Source: Lycorma delicatula (taxonomy: Eukaryota; Arthropoda; Insecta; Hemiptera; Fulgoridae). From it: a stretch of 64,000 bases of DNA. How positions within the stretch are numbered: position 1 is the stretch's first letter; every line of letters begins with the position of its first letter. Positions 25,881-38,500 of this stretch are shown piece after piece. The translations under genes and the position numbers were made by a program. Location of the stretch: assembly GCF_047948215.1 (NCBI RefSeq), contig NC_134456.1, positions 59,101,029 through 59,165,028 of the forward strand, written 5' to 3'. Below the pieces are notes generated by a model. It ran no database searches. It was not told the origin of the DNA and was given only the letters and a program-made list of their open reading frames with translations.

Positions 25881-26060
25881 TAACCCGTAATTGTAAAAAA
25901 TAAAATTACAATAAATAATAATTCTTCAATAATAATACTTAATAATAATTTAAAAAATCAGAAGTCATTAGTGAAATAAAATGTTAGGTACTTTTAAAAA
26001 TGTGTATATGTAATTTAATAGGCATTATTACATATGTTTATATGTAATAGAGTTGGTGAA
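25881..26060 (+). repeat. A+T-rich interspersed repeat, copy 1
   Basis: Contains aaaaatgtgtatatgtaatttaatagg and a preceding region that matches 33,420-33,600. Related sequence also occurs at 27,039-27,115. It may be the 3' tail of the 705-bp repeat at 32,905-33,610. Confidence 0.6.
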
Positions 26061-27038
26061 ATATCTGATTATTCAATATTAATTGAAAATTATAATTTAG
26101 AATCGTATTATTTTGGATTTTCTAGTTTAATTTCTCTTTAATTTTATTTAATTATTCTGGAATTTCTGCTTAATTTTATCTACGTTAAAGTTAACTACAG
26201 AGTGATTGAAAAATAGACCCTCAAAAGAACAATATATACACTGAAGCATACATGCCCCACCTTAATTAAATTGCAAAAAAATCTTATCTTTTAGTTCATT
26301 ACTCTACAGATATTGTCGGACAGTATTCTCCCTTAGTCGGAGTTGATGTCATTTCGTTTATTTGTTTTTGTTGCCAATCATTTAATCGCTCTTTGGTTTG
26401 ATATAATTCTTCTGATCTTAATTGTGTACGCGTTCTCTAATTTTCAAATTTTCTCTCTCTTTGTATTCATCATCTTGTCTTAATCTTTTTACTCTTTCTT
26501 TAATTTTAACATTTTCTTCCTCTTTATATTTATCACCTTCTCTTATTCTTATTGATTTTAATATTTACTTCCTCTTCGTATTCATCTTCCTGTCATTTTT
26601 TGAAATATATTTCTACATGTTATTTTTCTTTTTCCTGTATAATTTTTCTTTTTCATTTTTGATTGTTCACTAATAATCCAACAATAAAAACTGAATATGT
26701 TACACCGTAAGGTCGAAATTAACATTTGTAACCAGTATACAGCAGTTCACTAAACGGAATAGTTTAATTATTATTAACTTTTATTTATATGACACACCAG
26801 AAATCTAAAACTTTTGTTAACCAGCAACTCATGAATATACGAATAATACTGATCTAGTAGTACGAGTAACAAAGAGACTTTTACTCTTTCCTAATATTTC
26901 ATGTAAGATTGTTGAATTAATAATTGTATAAATAATTGATTTAATAAAAACTAATATATCAGCAGTTGTGTTACTATCCAATTTATTAAAGAATTGGAGG
27001 ACTGTATTTCACTTTCAAATAAAATAAGTTTAAATGAA
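26061..27038. other. A+T- and pyrimidine-rich sequence
   Basis: Includes a T/C-rich stretch at 26,430-26,665 that produces a low-complexity open frame of mainly Phe, Leu and Ser. No gene is supported. Confidence 0.4.
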
Positions 27039-27115
27039 GTGCAGCAAAAAATGTGTATATGAAATTTAACAGGCGTACAAAGAAGTCACGTAGTGTCCAC
27101 ATCAGATTATTTTTA
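27039..27115 (+). repeat. A+T-rich interspersed repeat, copy 2
   Basis: Contains aaaatgtgtatatgaaattt, then aggcgtacaaagaagtcacg and tgtccacatcagatt, matching the end of the repeat at 33,550-33,610. Confidence 0.6.
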
Positions 27116-27419
27116 TTAATGAAATTAATAATAAGTTTAATTTGAAAACTGGTTTTTTAATTCTAAAGATACTTTGAATTTTCATAAATATCAAACTATT
27201 TGAATGATATGCTAATAAAAAAAATATATAATCATGATATTATAAGGATACCGATGAAATTTTCTCGCAGTCTGGTTTCTTTTTTAATTTAATAAACTTT
27301 TCTTTTTTTTTACTTTGTTGTATTTTTTTAAATATTTTTATATATAGTCGCATCAACAAAAATCATTAGCGACTTATCAGTGTAATGTAACTGTAGCAGT
27401 AAATGCGTAAACTTGAATA

Positions 27420-27665
27420 AACTCATGCCACCCATTCCTGAGACGTACGTATGGTTAACTGAAACCCAACCACCAAAGAACACCGTAGCCACTATCTAGT
27501 ATTTACGATAAATACTAGATGATATAATCATCTAGTAATGGTATAATGGTTTTAATAATATTTTTATTAAATATTAATAAAACTTTTATTAGGATTTGAA
27601 TCTGAGAACTCTCGACTTTAAAATCAGCTGGTTTAAAACGATGAGTTTATCACGAGACAACCCTA
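27420..27665 (-). mobile_element. tRNA-derived SINE, old copy
   Basis: A diverged minus-strand copy of the SINE family. The reverse of its body (aaacccaaccaccaaagaacaccg at 27,460-27,485) and of the tRNA-like head (gagaactctcgactt near 27,605) are both visible, with an A+T-rich insertion between them. Confidence 0.7.
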
Positions 27666-30600
27666 AATGTTAATTTATATTCTTTGGATAATTAAGAAAT
27701 ACTAAATGCAGGTTAAATTTTTTTCATCAGTTTTAAATCTTCCTTAAATAAGATCATTAAGAAATATTCAGTTGTCATTCATACATGATTTTATTTGTTG
27801 TTTTTATTTCTTTTTAATTCGTCTACGTTGGATATATTGGTCAGGAAGATGCTTGCAACAATCGTACAGTGATATGAAATTATATTATTGCACAGATTCA
27901 CTTAATGAATTATTTGTTACGAATTTGTTTTCGTACGTAAACAAGAGAGATTCGCGCGACCGCATACATCAATTCAACTTCAGTCGTTGAAAATAATTAA
28001 TTCAGTAGGTTATATATTGCACATAGCGTAAAAACTGTAATTTTTCTCGTTTCTGATCTTCCATTAAGTAGGTATATTTCTTAAAGTAAAAAGAAAGAGC
28101 AAAGAATAAATTAAAAAGAGAAGAATATAGTAAGTAAACTGGGGGATTGTGTATATAATGAGATACAACAGAAGAGAATACTACTAGAAGAAACAGATTT
28201 GTTGTTTAACAACGAATAATTCTGAATAGAAAAAAAATATCTCCTGGATCTACATTTTAGAGTGCATACTTCTTATTTGTATGTCAGTAAAATCAAATTT
28301 TATACAATTATTATTTATTTATTAAAAACATTTTAATTTTAACATTTTATGTTTAAATGCAGGGAGCTTAATGTAATAACTGATAGTCTTATTAGCAATA
28401 AGATGTTAAATCTATATACCTTTATAATTTAATAAAGTAGACTATGTCGTTAATATATCTAAATTATTAGTTGTAAAAAAATGTAAAACGTAACAAAGAA
28501 TATAACATTTTACGATTTACCATGATGTAAGATTATTTATTCTTTATTAAAAATTGTTAAAAAGTGCAAATCCCCACCTTACCAGCAATTAATAATTAAT
28601 CATTTGAGAAACTAATTATTAATTCTGTTTTGTTTATATTTTATTTATTTTTTTATTAATTGATAAATTTATTTATTTTATTATCAAGTTAATTTTAATT
28701 CTCTATTTCATTTAAAAGTTTTTTAATACAGTTTTTATTGAAAATAATTTTGCACGCAGTAAGATTTTGGTTAATTAATAACTGTAATTTACTTTTTTCG
28801 TAACATCATATTTAAAAAACAATTTTTAAGATCAGTAAGTAAATCACCTTAAATGAAAGTTTATTTGCTACTCAACAAAATAGTTATAATGAATAAAGAT
28901 AATTTTAATTATAGCTCTACATTATTTGCTGCATTAGGGACACGTTACTATGAAGTATGGATTAAACGATCGCTACACCTAAACACAATTAGAACACAGT
29001 TGGAACACAATTTTACGGCTTGCAACAATGTGATAAACAGAAGCTTGATCTATCAAAAAATAAATACATATACCCAAAATATTTATTTTTTTAATTAAAG
29101 TGTGATCTGAATTAAAAACTTGTATTGTTTTTTTCGTAATAGGAAGCAAAACAGTACTTTATTATTATTTACAACGATATAGAAGCGTGGTTTATGCGAC
29201 GTCTGCGTAACGTCCATTTTTGAATTTTTTTGTTACTAGGCCGCAGTCTTATGGTTGATACTCATTGTTGGTACAAAAAAAAAACAAAAGTGCTATGCAT
29301 TTTTGTTACACATTGTTTCATGTATTTTCATTAAAGAATTAAGAGCTCACTCAACGATCTGACTATAATTATATAATCTTATGTCTCCTTTTCGCCTAAA
29401 CACATTAACAAACTGTATTACAATTTTTACGCAACCTTTAATGAAAGTTTTTTTTTGTGGATTAGGCTTTCCTGAGAGATTATCACAGATTAGTCAACGG
29501 TCTTTAGAATATTAATATATGTATGCCTAACCCCATTTTTTTCTACTAGACTTTCTACGTGCCAATAAAAGTTTCCTAAGGATATGCACCACGGAGAAGG
29601 TACACTCATTTTTGGCAACTTTACATTTTGTAAATTTGTAGGTTATATGAAGCAAAACATTTCCTATCACGATTTTTCCGTGGGATCTATTTACACTTTA
29701 GAATTTGTATTTTACTGTATACACATAACATTTCCCATCGGTTTCTAGTGATGGGAACAAAACAGGTTCTTACAACCTTAAAGTGCAAGCTACATTCATT
29801 TTTGGGTGTGCATTCCCACTCCGGGAAGAGTTAGATACCATGATTTTTATTTTTAATAGTAGCCGCAAAAAATCCTTATTCTTCTAACATAAGTAATTTT
29901 TGGCTACTTTCCCTCCAGCTGTACTATACAGAGTTACAGCTGAGACATGAACTATACAGAGTGTGCAACAGTAGACTCGTATTGCAGAGGTACAAAGATA
30001 ACACCAAAGTATATTAGGAAACAAAATATATTGTTCGGATGCACATGGAAATGTTTTTACAATTTTTATGATGAAAATTATTAACGGCAGATTACAAAAT
30101 GTCACATTTAATGTAATGGCTTTCATATCATGAATTCTTATCTAATTGCATCAACAAAATAATACAAGTACTATGTTGACAATTGATGAAAATAAAAAGC
30201 GATGTGATAAACTACATTATTTTTATCCATCGCCTGCTCTAAATTACATCTCGTAAATATACTCGTAAAACGAGTAAATGTTTTTTTTTTACCTACCGTT
30301 CTTGAATTTTTCTTTAGAATGCAAAAATTTACTTTATTTATTTATCCTACGTTTTTTAACAAGTATTTGAATTTTTGCGTTAAAACACTGAAAATCACTA
30401 TGACACCAGTTACACATAACTTAGCTATAACAACTTGATATTGAACAATGAAAAAAAAAATAAAAACATTTTAATTCATGTATACAAATCTTCCGTTCAA
30501 ATTAACTGGAAAACATTTACAGCAGAACCACCGGAGGAACTTTAAAAAAAGAGAGAACATCAAAATTTTATGTTTTCAAGCCCTATTTTTTTGAATTTCA

Positions 30601-31339
30601 CTGTCTGGTTACAAAGGTCTAACCGATTCAGAGTTATAAACTTCAGAAACCAGTATTTTATCTGATTTTCTGCAGTTAGTAAGTTTTCATGTTAGGAAGT
30701 TTATTTGAACGATACTTTTTAATTATAAATTCTGAGAATTTTCTGATTCTTCATTTAATGTAAATTTTCCGGTTTTAATAAATTAAAATATTTAATTTTA
30801 ACTAACTCAGTAAAAGAACAAGCCAGTTTCTTTATTCGACCCGATAGGTAATTTTTCTTTCCTTAATCTTCACCAAACGGACCGACTCTCATGTTCCTTT
30901 CTTTTTTTATAGAAGTTTCTCTGGTGGTCCCACTGAAACATTTTCCAGATAAAGTTAGTAGCTATTTAAACAAAAAATTGTTGTCTAAAAAGTCAATTTT
31001 AAAATATTTTTCATAGTATTGAATTACAATAGGATAATAAAATACATCTGATAGTTTATTCATGTTTAAAGTATTTTAATTTCAAAAATTTAAGAAAATT
31101 TATTGTAAATTAGCGTTAATATTAAGAACAATTTATTTTTAATTTTCTTATTTTATCACGATATTGAATCGTCCGTTGCATTTCTTGCAAACAAATTATT
31201 TTTAATAGGTAATGTTTTGTAGGCCTATCCATTTGTCAATAAAAAATTGAAACACGAAAATTATAATCTTAAAAAATCACATTATAAGCGATGCTAAATC
31301 GACACAGATCTAAAAGTTAGTCATTTTTTTCTATATTGA
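27666..31339. other. Intergenic sequence upstream of gene B
   Basis: A+T-rich with no supported gene. Frames at 27,772-27,990, 28,853-29,098 and 29,884-30,126 lack motifs, splice context or conservation within the window. The promoter of gene B should lie toward the right end, but I could not identify a clear TATA or initiator element. Confidence 0.4.
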
Positions 31340-31526
31340 GCTGTGCTTACTTTTCTTAGCTTCATTGTGTTATCACTTGTTGACGTATTTTGGGACCACT
31401 GAACTGTCAAAACCAGTTTCACTATTCTTAGTAGTACTTTGTAGTACTACTCTTGAGAAGTACAGTAAGTTTTTACAATGGTTCCGAAACGCTTCAACAA
31501 GTGATAATAGAATGAAGCTAATAAAG
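31340..31526 (+). other. Possible 5' UTR exon of gene B
   Basis: A consensus donor (aaag followed by gtaagc) at 31,527 and a good acceptor (ttgattttag) ending at 32,320 would splice a non-coding leader onto the first coding exon, which has only 14 bases between acceptor and ATG. The left edge is unknown. The open frame through it has no start context. Confidence 0.35.
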
Positions 31527-32320
31527 GTAAGCAGTACTCAACATAGAAACTATAGTGATCTAGCAGAAAAGAAAATAGTTATTATTATTATTTTAATAAC
31601 CACGATTTTAGTCAGTTGTATTTAATTTCTCCCCCATTGCAATCATAGACTAATTATACTTAATTCGATATTAAATTAATTACTTTTCCCAGTATATCAT
31701 TGATAATACTCCAGGATTACGGATGAGCAGTCTTGTAATTAACAAACATAGTACTTTATTACTGATCAAATAAGTTAACTGCACGTAAACGTTTGTAAAA
31801 TTTAAACTAAAACTACTTGTAAAATAATGCTACTGGTATAATTAAAACAAATTCATTTTATTGATTCCTCTTTCTTAAGTAATTATAGTGATGAAAGTAT
31901 GACAGCAGTGCGATACTGCCCTTAGACATTCTTACAAACTTTGGCTGTTACATAATGAACACCAGTTCCTTCCGGATATAATTCAAAAATGTTGGACGAC
32001 AAAGGCGAAATCGTCAAATTTCTTTACTTTTTTCAGGAATTATTTCATCAGCAACGCTATTATTTTACAGATTTCATGTCAGGGCAAAAGCAATCGTGAT
32101 CTGTATACAGATTGTCCCGTTAGACTTACTCAAAAATGTTTTACTTCACAGCAAGTGAAATTTTCTTTACTTGCATTAATTGGAGCTAGCATAAGTAAAA
32201 AGTGTAAAATAATTTTACCTTTATGCAGCAAAATTATAATAATGTCTAATTAAAATAATAATAACAATAATGTCTTTTTTTATGCAAAATAATTAGCATA
32301 CAACTATTACTTGATTTTAG

Positions 32321-32568
32321 GTTCCTAAAGGACAATGGGGTTCGTAGGAAAAACAGAATTTACTAATACAAGTAAATTATTATGGTTGACTGTTCACTTA
32401 GTGATGTTATTGTTAGTTGAGTTCGGTAACTCAGACATTCTAGAAGACTGCTGCACTAACACTTTTGCAATACAGAAAAATATGATTTATAGCCCTCAAT
32501 TTACAAAATGCGTAATTAAAATGAAAGAAATAAGAAATAAGTGTGAATTAGATGAACAGCTATCTAAT
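32321..32568 (+). CDS. Gene B exon 1 (signal peptide); coding from 32,335
   Basis: The exon opens after ttgattttag at 32,320; the ATG is at 32,335. It encodes 78 residues: a short polar start, a hydrophobic core (LLWLTVHLVMLLL), a likely cleavage site after GNS, and a mature N-terminus with four cysteines (CC, TKC, NKC). It ends in phase 0 at aat before gtaagt. The open frame beyond 32,568 is intron read-through. Confidence 0.75.
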
Positions 32569-35500
32569 GTAAGTACAACAAATAGTTATATTTAATTATT
32601 GACATTTATTAGTTTAGTACATTGAGATCTGTTTCTCATCAGTATTTGATAGATATTATACACTTCTTTTATTATTTTATACATGAATTACAAATTATGA
32701 AATAGCCTTTTAATCTCATTTATCATCTTCTGTTTTCTCTAAATTGGTAATTTTAGTTTTAAATATTTCTTTGAATATTTTTAAATTAAATTTTACCCCT
32801 GTTTACTTTCTTCGAGAATAAATTTGAACTGTCTGTTTAACTAATATCAGAGCAACAAATATTTTATTCCTATTACGAAATTCAGCCACAAAATAATTTT
32901 TTACTTCCTTGTACGAGTGAAGGAAGTGTTGTGATCGCGAAAAATTTCGGTTTACAAGTTTCAACGGAAATATTCATTTTGACCATCACTGAATCCATTT
33001 TGACTAGTTTCGGCGTGGCGTCTGTATGTATATATGTATCTCGCAAAACTTAAAAACGATTAGCCGTATAATGTTAAAATTTTGGATTTAGGACTGTTGT
33101 AATATCTAGTTGTGCACCTCTCCTTTTGACTGCAATCAACTGAAACAAAAATGCCCAGAAGAGCTCAAAATCACAAACAATTAGGATTTTACACTTCTTA
33201 ACTGCAGTAACAAGCCCTCATTGAGAGCTTTTCAACGATATATCATAAGTGGTACTTATTTACATTAGTTCCAGAGTTTAGAATTTTATTTAATGAAATA
33301 TTTGGATCTTACATGAGGAAGTCACATCGGTTCGAATCAGATTTCATCTCCTTTTTTTAACTTTTTTTTAATTTAAATGTATTGATATAAATTAATAAAT
33401 TCTTGATTTATATTAATAATTATTAACCTCTGATTGTAAAAAACATTTTTCGATAAATAGTAATTCAATAATAACAACAAAAAAAAATATGAAAAAATAT
33501 CAGAAGTTATAAATGAAATAAATATATTTATGTACTTTTCATTTTAAAAAATGTGTATATGTAATTTAATAGGCGTACAAGGAAGTCATGTGGTATCCAC
33601 AACAGATTTATTGAACTTTCTTTTGTCCTGACAAATTTATATTTTAATAAATTAACTAATTTTTGACACTCTCTGAAAATAGCAGTTTTCTAAAGCCTTT
33701 TTTCCAAATATCTTATATATGTCTCAAGTCAATATATCACTATAACTTGTACAATTATGAGGATTTACTGGTTTTAGTAAAGCCCGAAAATCCATTATCT
33801 AAAACTGGTACTGGTTAATTCGTAAATACATGTTTCATAATAGCAGCTTTCTTCCGCGTGAATTTTTTTTTATTTTACTAACAAATTATAACAATAACTA
33901 TTCTTTTTAAACTGATGATTATAGTAATAAGTTTTATAACTGATGATTAATCTGTAACGTTTTGCATACTATATTTTCACTTTACCCCTTATATTAAATT
34001 ACACTATCTTTTTTCACTCTTTTTATTTAAAATTGTATTTCTCTCAAGCAGCAAACCCATATCATTATCACAAATATTGAATTATTTTAATCTAGTTCGT
34101 TTTTAGTTTCTACCAAAAAAAATCTTTTTATTGTTCGAGCTCCCAGATTTTTTATTCAATGTTCCTGTGAAAATCCATATAGGTATTTACAGTACAGTGA
34201 TATACCCGAACCCGTTTCATTTTAATCTTTGAAATTATATAAACTAAAATTGTACCATTTATCGACACTCAAAATTTCAATAAGCTTAACAAAATGTTTA
34301 ATATATTACTCCGTGTCAGGGTACAGCTTAAATTCATCCACTACATGAACCAGCAAGTTAAATTGGTTGGTATCTAAAACGTTTTAGTTAATTTTAATAA
34401 ATTAGATAGCAGATTCAATGCTAAGCAAAACTACTGACCACACATCATCAGAGACTATATCCCGGAAAATCATGGCTTCCTCAAAGTCGGTGAAGTCATG
34501 CTGTCCGTAGTTACGACTAAGACAGGTTTTCAGTTTTCTCGTGATCTCATTGAAGAATTTTGCAATCACGGGATCGACTTTGTACAGTCGACGCACTTCC
34601 AATAAAAAGGAATCAATCACCGAGTTAAAATAACTTCCCGTGATCAATATAGGCAATAATTAATAGCCTCTACATAATGGTACAGGCCCTACGAACGTGA
34701 CAGATCTTTTCTTTCTCTACATTAGCCTTGTGTCTGTGAAGATAGTCATTATCTTCACAAATTAAACAGATTTAAAATGTTATGTAGAGCAGGAAGGCAG
34801 GATGTAAGTCGGTTAATATAGATTAAATTCGTCTAGACATACTTTCTCTTACAAGAACGATTTTCGAAATGAAATAGGCCACTCCGTAGGTGAGTAATTA
34901 GCATTAAAATGGTCATGTAAAACACAAGAAAACAAAAATACACAATAGCAACTTTTACCAGACCATCTGTACGCCATTAATATTAGGAATTTTCTAATTT
35001 TGATTTTTTGTCAGTTTGATCCCCAACATCCAGCCTTATAGGCAAAAGAAATTTCGACAAATCGGTTTCCAATAATCCATGCAGTTCTGCTTTCTAGCTT
35101 CTTGTACCCGACTTTTGCAATGGTTTGCATGGAGATTTATCATGTTGTACTATTGTACTGTATGTTATCATAAGACTTAACAAAGAAAAATGTAAAAATC
35201 CTCTTCCAAATTTACGTTAGAAATGACCGTACAAAAAACATGTTGAACGTTCTCGTACTGTATTCAAAAAAAGCATGAAAAATGTATCCAATTTCACTTA
35301 CAAGCTTTTTATAATGACCAACTAACCTTTTCAACTGTTACTCGTTGATTTTATTCATCCGTATGTATACCCTTCAAATAGTTAGTTTTCTGTAAATTAA
35401 GAAAAAACTTAAATTGCATTAAAATTATAACTGATATTATTTTGTAAAAATATAGATAGCAAAACAATGTTCGAAAAAAACTCTTACTCCAGATGATTGT

Positions 35501-38500
35501 GCAAATAGTTTCGCTGCATTAAAAGAAGCAGAATGGTTAGTGTCGTATATCATTACTTCTTTTGAAAGAATTCTACAACCAAATTTGAAGTTATTCAAAG
35601 AAATTGCTGCATATGAAACATGGTTATGGTGGGAAACCTTAATTAACAAAATATTTGAACCAGAATTTGAAACGTATAAACACATTCCAGAAATAGTAAA
35701 AAACAAGCACTACAAAACTAAACTTGGGATATACAGAAAATGGTGGGGGAATGTGAATGGGATTCCAGTTAATAGCCCTAAGGAGATTGACCATACGAAT
35801 TTAGAATTTAGCTGCACTTACGACGAAATAAAACAAGTAATGGACTTCGACAAAACGTAAGTAACGTATAAAAAAATCACATAATACGAGTATAAAGTAA
35901 TATTAATATCAAATTATGTGTATATAATAATAGTGTGTAGATTTTTTTTTTAAGATGTTTTTTTCAATTTGTTGAGTTACTTAATGGTACTCGTATTTAT
36001 AACACACTGCTTAACAGATTTCTATTGACCCAATAGTAATATAGTAGGTTTGCTTGGCATTTCTTCCGCCACCACGCTATTCGGTCGCCCTAAAGCATAA
36101 GACCGAATGTCTGTTCCACTAACGGCTACTGAGCCTCAAAACAATTTAGCGCCCAGTGTCCTAAATAGCTCCTAGAGCTTACTAGCGCGGTGTCATACAC
36201 CACTGGCTGCCATACACCACGTGGGCCAACCACTCACTTGTCATATATTTACTAAAATGGGTAGGCGCACCCCGTCAACTACTAAAAATATATATGACAT
36301 CCATAAATTAAAATTTACTTTGTCAAGGCAGCAATTCCCTGCTACGCCTAGGTCACTGAATGCCATCTAGTACCTGTCCACCATATTAAAGCGCTTGGAG
36401 CCCTAATTGGCTGGTGGTCAGCCATATATCTCAAGGTTAGCTTCCTACAGCAGTGCATTAGTAGTCTTTCCCTTAAGTAAACTACTGATGACGGTTGAAC
36501 ATAGCAATCGCATTAAGGAACTCCCACTCAGTCCGTCAATGTAGCTCTCGCTATATAATTCGACTCTTGTGAGTGGCCAATTTTCCCCTTGACCTCTAAG
36601 TTTCACGGTGGCCCGGTCTCTCGCCCCCCACCCCCCTCCACAACATAGTGAAGGACAGTCAAACATCAGATGTTCATCTGACGGGACCTCCCGGCAGACG
36701 CACAGGTCTTCAGATACCAGGTGGAACCGAAACTGATGTTGGATCAAATTAACATGTTTGGTGAGCACCTGGGCACCCGTTGCTCCTAAAATCGAAGGAG
36801 AGGCATACCATTCCCACAGATCCCGTATAAACTTGTACAGGGATCATGGTGTCCCATTCCAGCTGCCATGTTTCCATTGCGAGGCTCTGCAGAGTCTTCC
36901 GCAGGCGGAAGATGGGCAACTGAATGAAATTTTGATCCAGTGCATTGAAATCACCGTTCCGTTCCGGTACTGGCCGGGCCCGAAACCGCATCCCAAATTC
37001 CTCGGCCTCCCGGTCTCTTCGCAATCTCCACATGGTTGCTCGGAATTTCACCACTAAATCGACTGGGAGAGCCTTTCGCAGTACGGTGGTAGCTTTGAAG
37101 GAGGATAGTTTTAAAAACATCAGTGTATACAATTAAGGCACTGCGCTGGGCACTCCTTAAATTTTAAACAAGTGCTCTATTCACATCCAACCTATGCGCT
37201 CAAACGGGCGCCGCGTAACAGATCATGCTTTAGAAGACACCTCGGTACACCATGAAAATTTGATGGCCAGAACACCCATAGTCCTTCCGAGCAATCCTCC
37301 TAAGTTTGTGCATCACTGAGAATGCGTCCGCCGCTACTTGCCTAATGTGGTTGCTAAACAGCAACTTCTCATCAAGCAAAACACCTAGATGCTTAGGAAC
37401 TCTCACTCGGCTGATTACACAGCCTTTATACTTAATGAGGGGGTTTCTACTGTACGATCATTTGTCTGCACCCTTCAGAAGCATAAACTTCGTCTTAAGC
37501 TCAGAAATCTTTACAATTTCTAAACTTATAAAAGGAATCACCTAATTTAACAAATTTCAAACCTGGCAGATAAATACTAAATAAAAAGAGTCTAATAAAC
37601 TTTTTTCTTCCCCTCTCCTAATATAGCTATGCTCAAGAATTTACAATGAACCGAGTGGTTGTCATTCAACTTTTTTATTTTTATTTTTTTTTATTTTTTT
37701 TTTCAGTTATAATCTTTTTTTAAATGAATATAAAAAAGTTTTAAAATCTTTTCATTAAATATATTTAATTATGAGGCAAACACTTACCTCATAAAATCAG
37801 TGTCCAGGGAAGATCGAGACAATCGAAAATAAGATGTCAAGTGGAATAAAAACACTAATTAATTCTAAGAACCAAGAGATAATTTTGCCTCTTCTGTAAT
37901 AGCGAATTAATCTGAAAATATTAGAGCACTTTCAGATTAATACTCAAAAACATTAAAAATACTTTCGTGATCAACCCGATGACAAGTGTAAAATTTTATA
38001 TTGCTTGAGAGACCACATACTTTTACATAATACTCTCATATTAACAGCAGCACAAAACATTTAAATAACAGTATATAATGACAGTCATTTATTTATTGGT
38101 TTTCTATTATTTCTCCGGCCATATCATTCAAAATAAACATAGCATCTCGTGAACGATTCCAATAATTGCGTTCTCTATTTTTCTTTAGCTTTTGGTTCGA
38201 GGCTTTTTAAACAATTATTCTAATAATCTTCTAGTACATCTTCTTTTTAGGATTTCCCTTCCGATTTTCTTTATATTAAGGAAATCATTCCTTACCTTAA
38301 ATAATATTAGCTTAATATAAATGTCCAGTATATTTGAACCTAAATATGTATGTATTGAAAATAATAATTTCTTTTTTTAAAAATAAAACTTGCATCTCAA
38401 TGAATTCGAAGATGTTGTTAACTTTCTTTGTAGCATGATTCTTCAAGGTTTAACTGTTTTTATTTTGTAACTCGTTCCCGTGTTAGACGACATCAAACAA

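Noticed and set aside
26422..26673. 83-residue Phe/Leu/Ser-rich frame
   Set aside because: Low-complexity pyrimidine-rich sequence with no further evidence.
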